From the NCBI GenBank assembly GCA_007116635.1, contig SKIB01000129.1:1-36033 (forward strand): 36,033 nucleotides of DNA. Direction: 5' to 3'. The notes under the pieces are model-generated. The model was given only the letters and a program-made list of their open reading frames with translations. It was not told the origin of the DNA and made no database searches. Each line of letters opens with the position of its first letter. Positions within the stretch are counted from its first letter, which is position 1. Below, piece after piece: positions 16,582-25,620 of the stretch. The translations under genes were made by a program, and so were the position numbers. The stretch is from Saccharospirillaceae bacterium. Its GTDB lineage: Bacteria > Pseudomonadota > Gammaproteobacteria > Pseudomonadales > Natronospirillaceae.

Positions 16582-18474
16582 ATGAAAATTTATCACCACC
16601 TCCCCAGCGAACGCCCTGAGACCCCCCTGCTTGACAGCATTCAGCTGCCAAATGAGCTTCGCGCCCTGCCCGAAGCCAGCCTTGGCCGCTTAGCCGATGA
16701 ACTGCGCGCGTTTTTACTCTGGTCGGTGGGCTGCACCGGCGGTCACTTTGGCGCGGGTTTAGGCGTCATTGAACTGACCATTGCCCTGCACTATGTGTTC
16801 AACACCCCGGAAGACAGCCTAGTCTGGGATGTAGGTCATCAGGCCTATCCGCACAAAATCCTCACTGGCCGGCGCGAGGCCATGCACAGCATTCGGCAAA
16901 AAGACGGCCTAGCCGCCTTCCCATCTCGCTTTGAAAGCCCCTACGACGCTTTCGGCGTCGGCCACAGTTCGACCTCCATTTCCGCCGCCCAGGGCATGGC
17001 CATTGCCAATCGCCTGCGTGGCAAGGCAGCCAAGAGCGTGGCCATCATCGGTGATGGCGCACTAACAGCCGGCATGGCCTTTGAGGCCTTAAACCACGCC
17101 GGCCATGATCAAACCGACATGCTGATCATTTTGAACGACAACAACATGTCGATCTCGGCCAATGTGGGCGGCCTGCAAAAAACCCTAACCGAAATCTTCA
17201 CCAGCAAGGCCTACTCGCATCTGCGTGAAAATTCGCTCAAATTGCTCGATGGTCTGCCACCCATGCGCGACCTAGCGCGCAAGGCAGAAGAGCATGTTAA
17301 GGGCATGATTTCCCCCGGTTTGCTGTTTGAAGAGTTGGGCGTGCAGTACTTTGGCCCAGTGGATGGCCATGACCTGCCGACCCTAGTGCGCCATTTGCGC
17401 CGCCTCAAAGAGCGACCCGGCCCCAAGTTACTGCATCTGGCCACGGTTAAAGGCAAGGGCTTTGCTCCGGCTGAGGCCGAGCCCATTCGTTATCACGCCA
17501 TCAGCAAAATGGCACCCAAGAACCAAAGCAGCAATGCCTCGCCCAAATATTCCGACATCTTTGGTCAGTGGCTGTGCGACCAAGCTGCGGCCAGCCCGCT
17601 GCTAACTGGCATCACCCCCGCCATGTGTGAAGGCTCGGGCATGGTCAACTTTGCCCAACAATTCCCAGACCGTTATTTTGATGTCGCCATTGCCGAGCAG
17701 CACGCAATTACTCTGGCCGCTGGCATGGCTTGCCAAGGCTTTAAGCCGGTAGTGGCCATTTACTCCACCTTCTTGCAACGCGGCTATGACCAACTGATTC
17801 ATGACGTGGCACTGCAAAATCTGGACGTGACCTTTGCCATCGACCGCGCTGGTCTGGTCGGTGAAGACGGCGCTACCCATGCTGGCAGTTTTGACTATAG
17901 CTTTTTACGCGCCATCCCTAACATGGTCATCATGGCCCCAAGGGACGAAGCCCAGTGTCGCCTGATGCTGAGCACGGCTTGGCAATACCCAGGCCCGGCT
18001 GCGGTTCGCTACCCTCGTGGCCAAGGCCCGGGCAGCAGCCCAGCACGCCATCTAGATGGCTTGGCCATTGGCGAGGCCGAACTGCTGCTGTCCGGTGAAA
18101 AAATCGCTCTGCTGGCCTTTGGCAGCATGGTCGTGCCCGGTCTTGAGGTGGCTAAGCGACTGAATGCCACTCTGGTTGACATGCGTTTTGTCAAACCTAT
18201 AGACAAGTTAATGCTGCAGCAGCTAAGCCAAGAACACTGGCTATTCGTAACCTTGGAAGAGAATGTGATTGCTGGTGGCGCAGGCTCTGCCGTGGCGGAG
18301 TTGTGTCATGAACTGCAACTGGAGGTCAAAATCCTCAATCTTGGTCTGCCCGATCAGTTCATCGAGCAGGGCAAGGTGTCCGAGTTGTTGGCCGAGGCCA
18401 AGCTGGATGCCCAGGGCATTGAGCAGCAAATTTTGAGCCATCAACTGCTGATGGACAGGCCCGACGCCAGCTAA
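16582..18474 (+). CDS. dxs: 1-deoxy-D-xylulose-5-phosphate synthase
   Basis: 630 residues. A thiamine-diphosphate enzyme joining pyruvate and glyceraldehyde 3-phosphate, the first step of the MEP isoprenoid pathway. Features include [10 protein letters not shown] (H55), [11 protein letters not shown], the cofactor motif GDGALTAG, the catalytic AIAEQHA region and [15 protein letters not shown]. It is slightly longer at the N-terminus than average but the domain order is normal. Last gene of the xseB-ispA-dxs operon; it feeds isopentenyl diphosphate to IspA. Confidence 0.95.
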   Translation: MKIYHHLPSERPETPLLDSIQLPNELRALPEASLGRLADELRAFLLWSVGCTGGHFGAGLGVIELTIALHYVFNTPEDSLVWDVGHQAYPHKILTGRREAMHSIRQKDGLAAFPSRFESPYDAFGVGHSSTSISAAQGMAIANRLRGKAAKSVAIIGDGALTAGMAFEALNHAGHDQTDMLIILNDNNMSISANVGGLQKTLTEIFTSKAYSHLRENSLKLLDGLPPMRDLARKAEEHVKGMISPGLLFEELGVQYFGPVDGHDLPTLVRHLRRLKERPGPKLLHLATVKGKGFAPAEAEPIRYHAISKMAPKNQSSNASPKYSDIFGQWLCDQAAASPLLTGITPAMCEGSGMVNFAQQFPDRYFDVAIAEQHAITLAAGMACQGFKPVVAIYSTFLQRGYDQLIHDVALQNLDVTFAIDRAGLVGEDGATHAGSFDYSFLRAIPNMVIMAPRDEAQCRLMLSTAWQYPGPAAVRYPRGQGPGSSPARHLDGLAIGEAELLLSGEKIALLAFGSMVVPGLEVAKRLNATLVDMRFVKPIDKLMLQQLSQEHWLFVTLEENVIAGGAGSAVAELCHELQLEVKILNLGLPDQFIEQGKVSELLAEAKLDAQGIEQQILSHQLLMDRPDAS

Positions 18475-18520
18475 CCTGTTAGGCGCAGCCTAAAAGCTGC
18501 CCTCTGCTGTGGAGATTACC

Positions 18521-19201
18521 ATGCTGTGGATACTTCTGATTTTGTTCTTGCTCGGCCTATTGCTGGGCCCACAATGGATGGTAAACAGGCAAATGCGCTT
18601 GGGTGATCAAGAGCGCAGCGACCTCAAGGGCACAGGCGGCGAGCTGGCCAAGCATCTGGCCGAACGTTTTGCGCTCGAGGTCGAGATCGAGGGCGGCGCC
18701 AGCGGTGACCATTATGATCCCATCGCCAAGGTGGTGCGCCTGCAGGATAAGCACTTCAACGGCCGCACCCTGAGTGCGCTGACTATTGCCGCCCACGAGA
18801 TGGGCCATGTGATTCAAGACCAGCAGGGCTATCGTCCCTTTCAGCAACGCCAGTTATGGGCCAAAGCCATCATGGTACTGCAGCGCACCAGCGCCATTTT
18901 GCTGGCCGGTGGTTCCTTGTTGCTTTGGGTGCCAGGCATGGCCTTTGTCTGGCGCTTGTTGATCATCAGTGCCTTGGTCACGGGCGTGGCCAATATTCTG
19001 TTTCGCTTTTTGACCCTGCCAGTGGAATGGCACGCCAGCTATCGTCTGGCGCTGCCCATTTTGGCCGACGGCTACCTACCAGAGGATGACCTACCACAGG
19101 CCGAGCGCCTGCTGCGCGCTGCGGCCCTCACCTATCTGGCGGCCGCCCTCGCCAATCTGCTCAATGTCGGCTTCTGGCTCAGGCTGCTGTTGCGGCGCTA
19201 G
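18521..19201 (+). CDS. YugP-family membrane zinc metallopeptidase
   Basis: 226 residues. The zinc motif HEMGH (H92, E93, H96) is preceded by the typical ALTIAAHE context. Membrane segments lie at about 2-18, 125-145, 150-172 and 205-222, and EWHASYR follows the fourth conserved block. This matches the YugP/Zn_peptidase_2 family, whose substrates are largely unknown. The ATG at 18521 has GGAG eight bases upstream; a GTG at 18509 would only add four residues. It follows dxs by 46 bp in the same direction and converges on speA through the second palindromic element. Confidence 0.85.
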   Translation: MLWILLILFLLGLLLGPQWMVNRQMRLGDQERSDLKGTGGELAKHLAERFALEVEIEGGASGDHYDPIAKVVRLQDKHFNGRTLSALTIAAHEMGHVIQDQQGYRPFQQRQLWAKAIMVLQRTSAILLAGGSLLLWVPGMAFVWRLLIISALVTGVANILFRFLTLPVEWHASYRLALPILADGYLPEDDLPQAERLLRAAALTYLAAALANLLNVGFWLRLLLRR

Positions 19202-19225
19202 CCATCATCAGCCACCATCAACAAC

Positions 19226-19328
19226 AGGAGCCGGGGTATTGGCTATTCGACACGGCGCAAGTACATCCCTGTAGCCTCGACACCCGCTCCCTGCGGGTGA
19301 CGGTCTCATAGCCAACACCCCGGCCCCT
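19226..19328. repeat. Palindromic intergenic element, copy 2
   Basis: The 69-bp core (19242-19310) is identical to 2792-2860. The enclosing arms (19226-19246 and 19308-19328) pair at 19 of 21 positions, yet their sequence (GCCGGGGTATTGGCTAT) is unrelated to the arms of copy 1. Different arms that are each self-complementary show that the stem, not its sequence, is preserved. It lies between the convergent 3' ends of the metallopeptidase gene and speA. Confidence 0.87.
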
Positions 19329-19354
19329 TTAAGTATCGCTTGGCACTCTAACAG

Positions 19355-21244
19355 CTAACCCCGCTTGAGATAGGTGCCGGCCTGCAGACTGCGGCGCAAG
19401 CTGGCCAGCCAATCATTCTGCTGATCTCGGCTCAGGTCACTGCGCGCCAACTGGCGGCTATAGCTGGCCAACATCTGCTCGGAAGAAAAGTTCACATAGC
19501 GCAGCACGGTGTCAACGGTGTCGCCTCTGGTAGCATGCTTGAGCTGCACGCCCTCAGGAGTCAAGAGCACATCAACCGCATCACTGTCACCAAACAGATT
19601 GTGCAGATCGCCCAAGATCTCTTGGTAAGCACCCACCATGAAAAAGCCAATCAACAAGGGCTGACCATCCTGCCAAGGCGGCACCGGCAAGCTGGTCTCT
19701 AAGCTGTCGCCATCAATGTAGGTATCGATACGACCGTCCGAGTCACAGGTCATGTCCTGAATCACCGCCCGATGGGTAGGCTCTTCATCCAAGCGATGCA
19801 GGGGCACCACAGGAAACACTTGATCAATGCCCCAAACATCGGGCAAGGACTGGAACAAGGAGAAGTTAACGAAGTATTTATCCGCCAGCTTGCTGTTGAT
19901 CTCGTCAAGAATTTCACGGTGCGCGCGCCTGGCGGGCGACAGCTGCGAGCGTAATTGAGTAGCAATGGCGTTGACCATGCCTTCAATGGCAGCGCGCTCC
20001 GTCAGTGTGAGGTCACCATGAGTAAAGGCCGCAATGGCCTCGCTTTGGATATAAGCAATGTCATTCCAAACCTCCGAAGACGAGGCAATGTCTTGTTGCA
20101 ACTCATAATAGGTATTCCAGGCGTCGAGCAACAAACGATGGCTGTCAGCATCCGGTGCTTTTAGGTCGCCCTGATAGGGCGGCTCATGGTCGATGACCTC
20201 AGACACCAACACCGCGTGATGCGCAGTGACCGCACGGCCAGATTCGGTGATGATGTTCGGGTGCTCAATGCCCAGCGGGTCGCAGACATTGGCAAAGGCA
20301 TGCACCACCTGCCATGCGTACTCGTAGGGGGTGTAGTTCATCGAGCAGCTGCTCTGCGAGCGAGCACCTTCGTAGTCCACACCCAGACCACCACCCACAT
20401 CCACGGTACGGATATTCACGCCCAGCGAATGCAACTCACTGAAGATACGAGCGCATTCCAAAAGGCCGGTGTGAATGTCGCGAATATTGGCGATCTGCGA
20501 GCCAAGGTGGAAGTGCAGCAACTGCAATGAATCCATGGCATCGCGCTCTTGCAAGCGGTGCAACAGGTGCAGAATCTCGGCTGCAGTTAGGCCAAACTTG
20601 GATTTGTCACCGCCGGTGTCTTCCCATTTGCCCTTGCCGGTGTTGGCTAGGCGAGCACGTACGCCAATGCGCGGCTTAACTTGAAGCTGCTCGGCAATGT
20701 CCAGCACCCAATCCAGCTCGCCGGATTTTTCAATCACCAGATAGACCTCATGGCCCAAGCGCTCGGCCAATAAAGCCAAGCGAATGAATTCAGGGTCTTT
20801 GTAGCCATTGCAAACGATCACGGTTGGCGCTTTTTCCGCTTGCGCCAGCACTGCCAACAGTTCTGGCTTGCTGCCGGCCTCCAAGCCTAGGCGGCTTTGT
20901 CCGGCTTGCAACTGGCCCTGAACAATAGCCTCGACCACTCGGCGCTGCTGGTTAACCTTAATGGGGTAAACCGCATGGTAACCACCACGATAGCCCTGAT
21001 CCCTTATCGCACGCTGAAAGGAACCAATTAGGCGCTCAACCCGGTCATGAATGATATGTGGAAAGCGCATCAACAACGGCCGTTTTAAGCCCATTTGACT
21101 GGCTTGGTGCAAAATGGTTTCCAGAGGATAGAGTTGCTCTGCATCCTTGACACAGAGTCGACCCTGCTGGTCGATCTGGAAGTAACCCTCACTCCACTGT
21201 GGCACATTGTAAATTCGGTTGGCCTGCGCCAAGCTCCAAGTCAT
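19355..21244 (-). CDS. speA: Biosynthetic arginine decarboxylase
   Basis: 629 residues from the ATG at 21244. A pyridoxal-phosphate enzyme converting arginine to agmatine for putrescine and spermidine synthesis. The cofactor lysine is K96 (YPIKVNQQ); a glycine-rich phosphate loop (GGGLGVDYEG) and the C-terminal beta-barrel are present, and length fits the family. A start at 21262 would add six residues. A terminator-like hairpin lies just upstream of the start codon (21261-21287), so attenuation of speA is possible. Divergent from ridA. Confidence 0.94.
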   Translation of the reverse strand: MTWSLAQANRIYNVPQWSEGYFQIDQQGRLCVKDAEQLYPLETILHQASQMGLKRPLLMRFPHIIHDRVERLIGSFQRAIRDQGYRGGYHAVYPIKVNQQRRVVEAIVQGQLQAGQSRLGLEAGSKPELLAVLAQAEKAPTVIVCNGYKDPEFIRLALLAERLGHEVYLVIEKSGELDWVLDIAEQLQVKPRIGVRARLANTGKGKWEDTGGDKSKFGLTAAEILHLLHRLQERDAMDSLQLLHFHLGSQIANIRDIHTGLLECARIFSELHSLGVNIRTVDVGGGLGVDYEGARSQSSCSMNYTPYEYAWQVVHAFANVCDPLGIEHPNIITESGRAVTAHHAVLVSEVIDHEPPYQGDLKAPDADSHRLLLDAWNTYYELQQDIASSSEVWNDIAYIQSEAIAAFTHGDLTLTERAAIEGMVNAIATQLRSQLSPARRAHREILDEINSKLADKYFVNFSLFQSLPDVWGIDQVFPVVPLHRLDEEPTHRAVIQDMTCDSDGRIDTYIDGDSLETSLPVPPWQDGQPLLIGFFMVGAYQEILGDLHNLFGDSDAVDVLLTPEGVQLKHATRGDTVDTVLRYVNFSSEQMLASYSRQLARSDLSRDQQNDWLASLRRSLQAGTYLKRG

Positions 21245-21260
21245 AATCAACCCCCAGAAC

Positions 21261-21287
21261 AAAAAGGCCTTGAGAATATCTCAAGGC
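21261..21287 (-). terminator. Intrinsic-terminator-like hairpin in the speA leader
   Basis: GCCTTGAGA (21267-21275) and TCTCAAGGC (21279-21287) are a perfect 9-bp dyad with a three-base loop. On the minus strand it is followed by CTTTTT (21266-21261), the layout of a Rho-independent terminator, only 16 bases before the speA ATG. It may be an attenuator, or it may block antisense read-through from the pseudogene region beyond ridA. Confidence 0.7.
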
Positions 21288-21326
21288 TGGCAACAAAGTG
21301 GTTATTCTAATTGATGGAGATGAAAA

Positions 21327-21707
21327 ATGCGTAAAATTATTGCGACAGAATTTGCACCTGCGGCCATTGGCACCTATTCACAGGCAGTGCAAGTGGGTCA
21401 GCAACTCTTCCTTTCCGGCCAGATCCCCTTGGTGCCGGAAACCATGGAGTTGATTGAGGGCGACATGCGCGCACAAATCAGTCAGGTATTCCGTAACCTG
21501 CGCGCCGTTTGCCAAGCCGCAGGCGGGGATTTGCAGCAGATCGTCAAGCTGAACATCTTCCTCACCGACCTTAGCCACTTTGCCTTGGTGAATGAAATCA
21601 TGGCCGAATTCTTCCCTCAGCCCTACCCTGCACGTGCCGCCATTCAGGTGTCTGCCCTGCCCAAGGGTGCACAGGTAGAAATGGACGGCGTGGCCTACCT
21701 CGACTGA
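21327..21707 (+). CDS. ridA: RidA family reactive enamine/imine deaminase
   Basis: 126 residues. Hydrolyses reactive 2-aminoacrylate-type intermediates released by pyridoxal-phosphate enzymes, forming a trimer in the cytoplasm. GTYSQAV near residue 16, LFLSGQIPL, the conserved arginine in YPARAAIQV and the terminal VEMD block are all present. GGAGATGAAAA precedes the ATG. It is divergent from speA and ends nine bases before the stop of the opposing cyclase pseudogene. Confidence 0.93.
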   Translation: MRKIIATEFAPAAIGTYSQAVQVGQQLFLSGQIPLVPETMELIEGDMRAQISQVFRNLRAVCQAAGGDLQQIVKLNIFLTDLSHFALVNEIMAEFFPQPYPARAAIQVSALPKGAQVEMDGVAYLD

Positions 21708-21715
21708 TCTCTGGC

Positions 21716-22749
21716 TTAGGCTTGCTGCACCCGATCACGCCCTTGGGCCTTGGCCTGATACAGGGCCTGATCAGCACGTTGCAGCAAGCTGGCCAGGTTA
21801 TCGCTGGTCTGCCATTGGGTCACACCAATGCTCAGGGTCAAGGGGCCCGCTCAATGAATTGGCTCAGCGCACGACGATTCCAGATTTTGGTCAATGAGTC
21901 GCGCTCAGACAAGAATTTGAGCTGTTCGTTGATGCGTTGCATGCGCCATAACCAAAAGGCCGAGGTTAGAGTCACCACGAGCAGCACCAGTAGGCTGAGA
22001 TAAAATAGGCGATAGTCAGTGACCTGATCGACACGCACCGAGACATAACGATTATAAATGGTTCGTACTTCGTCTGGCTCCAGACGCGCAATACCAAGAT
22101 TGAGCAAGGGTAGCCAATGTTCATGCTCATGCAACAGAGCCATACGCAACACATTCTCATAGCCCGGTACACGACCGGCGACCTTTAAATTAAAAAAACC
22201 ACCATCGGTAATGGCACTGACCGCAATGGCTTGGGAGCGCAGAGTCATGTCGGCCAGACCTTGATTCACGGCCTCAAAGGCTTGCAGTTCAGTATCGACC
22301 AACAGAATGTCAATGTGTGGAAAATCGCGCCGTACTCTCTCTTCCACTGCCGTCCCCTTGGGCAGCACCATGACTTTGTAGGCAAAGTCGTTGAGATCCC
22401 TGATGTTTTCATGCCTTGCATGAGTCACCAGCACATTGGGGTCAATCAACAAGGGTTTGGAAAAACTAAGCCACCGCTGGCGTGACTCCGTCTCGTTGAG
22501 AAAACTCAAAGCCATGCACTCACCGGCACGGGCAAGCGCTAGGCTTTCAGGCCAATCAAGGCTTGGCACCAGCTGCAATTCGATCTCAGCTCGTTCAGCC
22601 GCCAAGGCCATGAGATCAGCGGCCATGCCAAGGTGCCGACCCTGCTGGATGATCTCAAAGGGCCACCAATCAGGATCGGCGCAGTAGGTTAGCACCGGCT
22701 TGGCCCAAGCCAGGTTGGCCAATAACAGCACGACCAAACATTCACGCAA
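21716..22749 (-). pseudogene. Broken binding-protein/GGDEF diguanylate cyclase
   Basis: The readable frame (21838-22749) gives a signal peptide, a periplasmic SBP_bac_3 domain (about 20-235), a membrane helix (about 249-268) and the first 25 or so residues of a GGDEF domain (SERDSLTKIWNRRA), then a stop. Directly beyond the stop, in another frame, the tail of a GGDEF domain continues (LTLSIGV, then RADQALYQAKAQGRDRV) to a TAA at 21716. Compared with the intact GGDEF domain of the gene at 25621, about 95-100 residues including the catalytic motif are missing, so an internal deletion plus frameshift destroyed the cyclase. The 5' end also lacks a good ATG; only a TTG at 22749 is in frame. The periplasmic part might still be made as a membrane protein. 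Confidence 0.85.
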
Positions 22750-22872
22750 AACATCTCATAAAAACATTGGCCAAAAGTATTAATGGTTTGAGCTTAGCAC
22801 AGGCGCGAGAATTGTCCTCCTTGTGAGCTACTTGGCATTTATTCGCAACGCCCCCTGCTAACCTTTTTGCTC

Positions 22873-22886
22873 TTGATGCACATCAA
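22873..22886. promoter_or_regulatory. Perfect FNR/Anr box upstream of gdhA
   Basis: TTGATGCACATCAA matches TTGAT-N4-ATCAA at all ten defined positions. Its centre is 29 bp before a TATTGT -10-like hexamer on the plus strand, which fits a class II activated promoter (site centred near -41.5) reading toward gdhA, with a predicted start near 22920. The minus-strand direction shows no -10 at the matching distance. Confidence 0.7.
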
Positions 22887-22917
22887 TAACTAGGGGCATT
22901 AACAGACTATTGTTAAT

Positions 22918-22981
22918 CTCGGCGCGCAGAGTCACCCCTTGCTTTGGCCTAAACCCTAGGTCAGCCAGCAATCCGCGCCGA

Positions 22982-22982
<1 letters not shown>
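22918..22982 (+). ncRNA. Putative structured leader RNA of gdhA
   Basis: CTCGGCGCG (22918-22926) pairs perfectly with CGCGCCGAG (22974-22982). Inside, TTGCT (22939-22943) pairs with AGCAA (22967-22971), GGC with GCC (22946-22948 and 22964-22966), and CTA with TAG around a short loop. The fold starts at the predicted transcription start and ends about 85 bases before gdhA. No T-run follows the outer stem. It may be a regulatory leader or a small RNA; no known riboswitch class was recognised. Confidence 0.45.
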
Positions 22983-24419
<1,437 letters not shown>

Positions 24420-24426
24420 ACCTAGG

Positions 24427-24810
24427 TTAGGCAGGACGATATTCGCACTGCCTTAATTGCTCAAGGGTCACATGAGCCAAGCAGTTAAAGTGCGAGGCCG
24501 CCAACTTCACAGGGGGTGCAGCCCCCTGAATGTAGGCCTCTTTCCAGCGCAAAACACAGACGCACCAACTGTCACCTGGCTTAAGGCCTGGGAAGTCAAA
24601 TTCTGGTCTTGGCGTTGACAAGTCATTACCCCTCGCCTTACTGAAAGCCAAAAACTCTGTTGTCATCACTGCACAGACCGTATGCTTGCCTAGGTCTTCA
24701 GAACCCGTATGGCAAAAGCCATCACGATAAAATCCCGTCACAGGCTGACAACCGCAAAGTTGCAGCGGCGTGCCAATAACATTAATTGCGTTCATTTCAC
24801 TGTTCATCAT
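24427..24810 (-). CDS. DUF2237 family protein
   Basis: 127 residues, unknown function. Matches the DUF2237 family by NVIGTPLQLCG, TGFYRDG, HTVCAVMT, FSKARGNDLSTP and FPGLKPGDSWC in order, with several conserved cysteines. Its start overlaps the stop of the binding-protein gene by four bases (ATGA), so they are translated together. An internal ATG at 24795 is an alternative start. Confidence 0.85.
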   Translation of the reverse strand: MMNSEMNAINVIGTPLQLCGCQPVTGFYRDGFCHTGSEDLGKHTVCAVMTTEFLAFSKARGNDLSTPRPEFDFPGLKPGDSWCVCVLRWKEAYIQGAAPPVKLAASHFNCLAHVTLEQLRQCEYRPA

Positions 24811-25616
24811 TCGCTTTCTATCTGTGTATTTCTTGTTTCATCCAGCAGTTGACCTAAAACCTCGGCCAATGACTGCGTCAGGACTTGATGTCTGGGGTGC
24901 AAAATAGGTACGGCTTCAAAGCGATGAATTTCTACTAACTTTTGTGGCAAAGGGCAGTCCTGATGCTCAATGACTTTAAAACTATAATCACCTACTGTGC
25001 TAAGTAAGATATCTACTCTTTTAGCCTCTAACATGCGTAAAGCCACACAGCTGCTGCCAACCTCATAGACCAAGTGCTGAGGATAATCCTGCAGATGCCG
25101 CCTCGCAATATCAGTCCCGCGCTGATACACCAAACGCAGCTGTTGCTCTGCAGCCTGAGTTAAATTTTCAATCTGGTGGTCGGCATCCTTAGCCTGCCAA
25201 AGATCAACGGTAGAGCCACCAACCACCACTGGCAATCTAATGACTTGCTGACCATCCAACAATTGCAAAGAATATTGATCATGTCGTGCACAGTCTGCAT
25301 CCAGCAACCCCTGTGCCATTTCTAATTGAGCGCGGGCAACAGGCAGATGCCGCCACTCTAGATCAAAGCCCAATATTTCAAGAGCCTGTCCGTACAGAGC
25401 TTGCAACCCCAGGTCAGCAGCTGAGCCTTCTTGCATCCAACAGCCAACCACAAAGGTCTGGGCTCTTGCCTGACCAAGTGCCATTACCAGACTGACTATG
25501 ATCAAACAGACTAGTTGATTAATAAATCGGGACAAATAAAAAAAATAATCCTTGGGTCTTTGGCAAATTTGCTTGCTGCTGACCATACTTAAGGAACAAC
25601 TATAATTTTGGGTCAT
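24807..25616 (-). CDS. Periplasmic solute-binding protein (SBP_bac_3-like)
   Basis: 269 residues. A long basic N-region and hydrophobic core (about 30-50, ending QARAQ) look like a signal peptide; the rest resembles the two-lobed amino-acid-binding fold, with no ABC permease nearby. Such stand-alone proteins often feed signals to membrane cyclases. It diverges from a PAS-GGDEF-EAL gene and resembles in kind the sensor half of the broken cyclase at 21716. The start is uncertain: the ATG at 25616 has a weak AGGTAGAG upstream, the ATG at 25586 has none. With the first, the divergent starts lie only four bases apart. Confidence 0.7.
   Translation of the reverse strand: MTQNYSCSLSMVSSKQICQRPKDYFFYLSRFINQLVCLIIVSLVMALGQARAQTFVVGCWMQEGSAADLGLQALYGQALEILGFDLEWRHLPVARAQLEMAQGLLDADCARHDQYSLQLLDGQQVIRLPVVVGGSTVDLWQAKDADHQIENLTQAAEQQLRLVYQRGTDIARRHLQDYPQHLVYEVGSSCVALRMLEAKRVDILLSTVGDYSFKVIEHQDCPLPQKLVEIHRFEAVPILHPRHQVLTQSLAEVLGQLLDETRNTQIESE
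25579..25606 (+). promoter_or_regulatory. Promoter of the PAS-GGDEF-EAL gene
   Basis: CTGACC (25579-25584), 16 bases, then a perfect TATAAT (25601-25606). The predicted start is near 25613, only about eight bases before the TTG start codon at 25621, which would make the mRNA nearly leaderless. Confidence 0.5.
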
Positions 25617-25620
25617 CCTT

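Noticed and set aside
18479-18493. TTAGGC/GCCTAA hairpin after dxs
   Set aside because: A six-bp stem with no T-run; the next gene in the same direction starts 28 bp later, so nothing supports termination.
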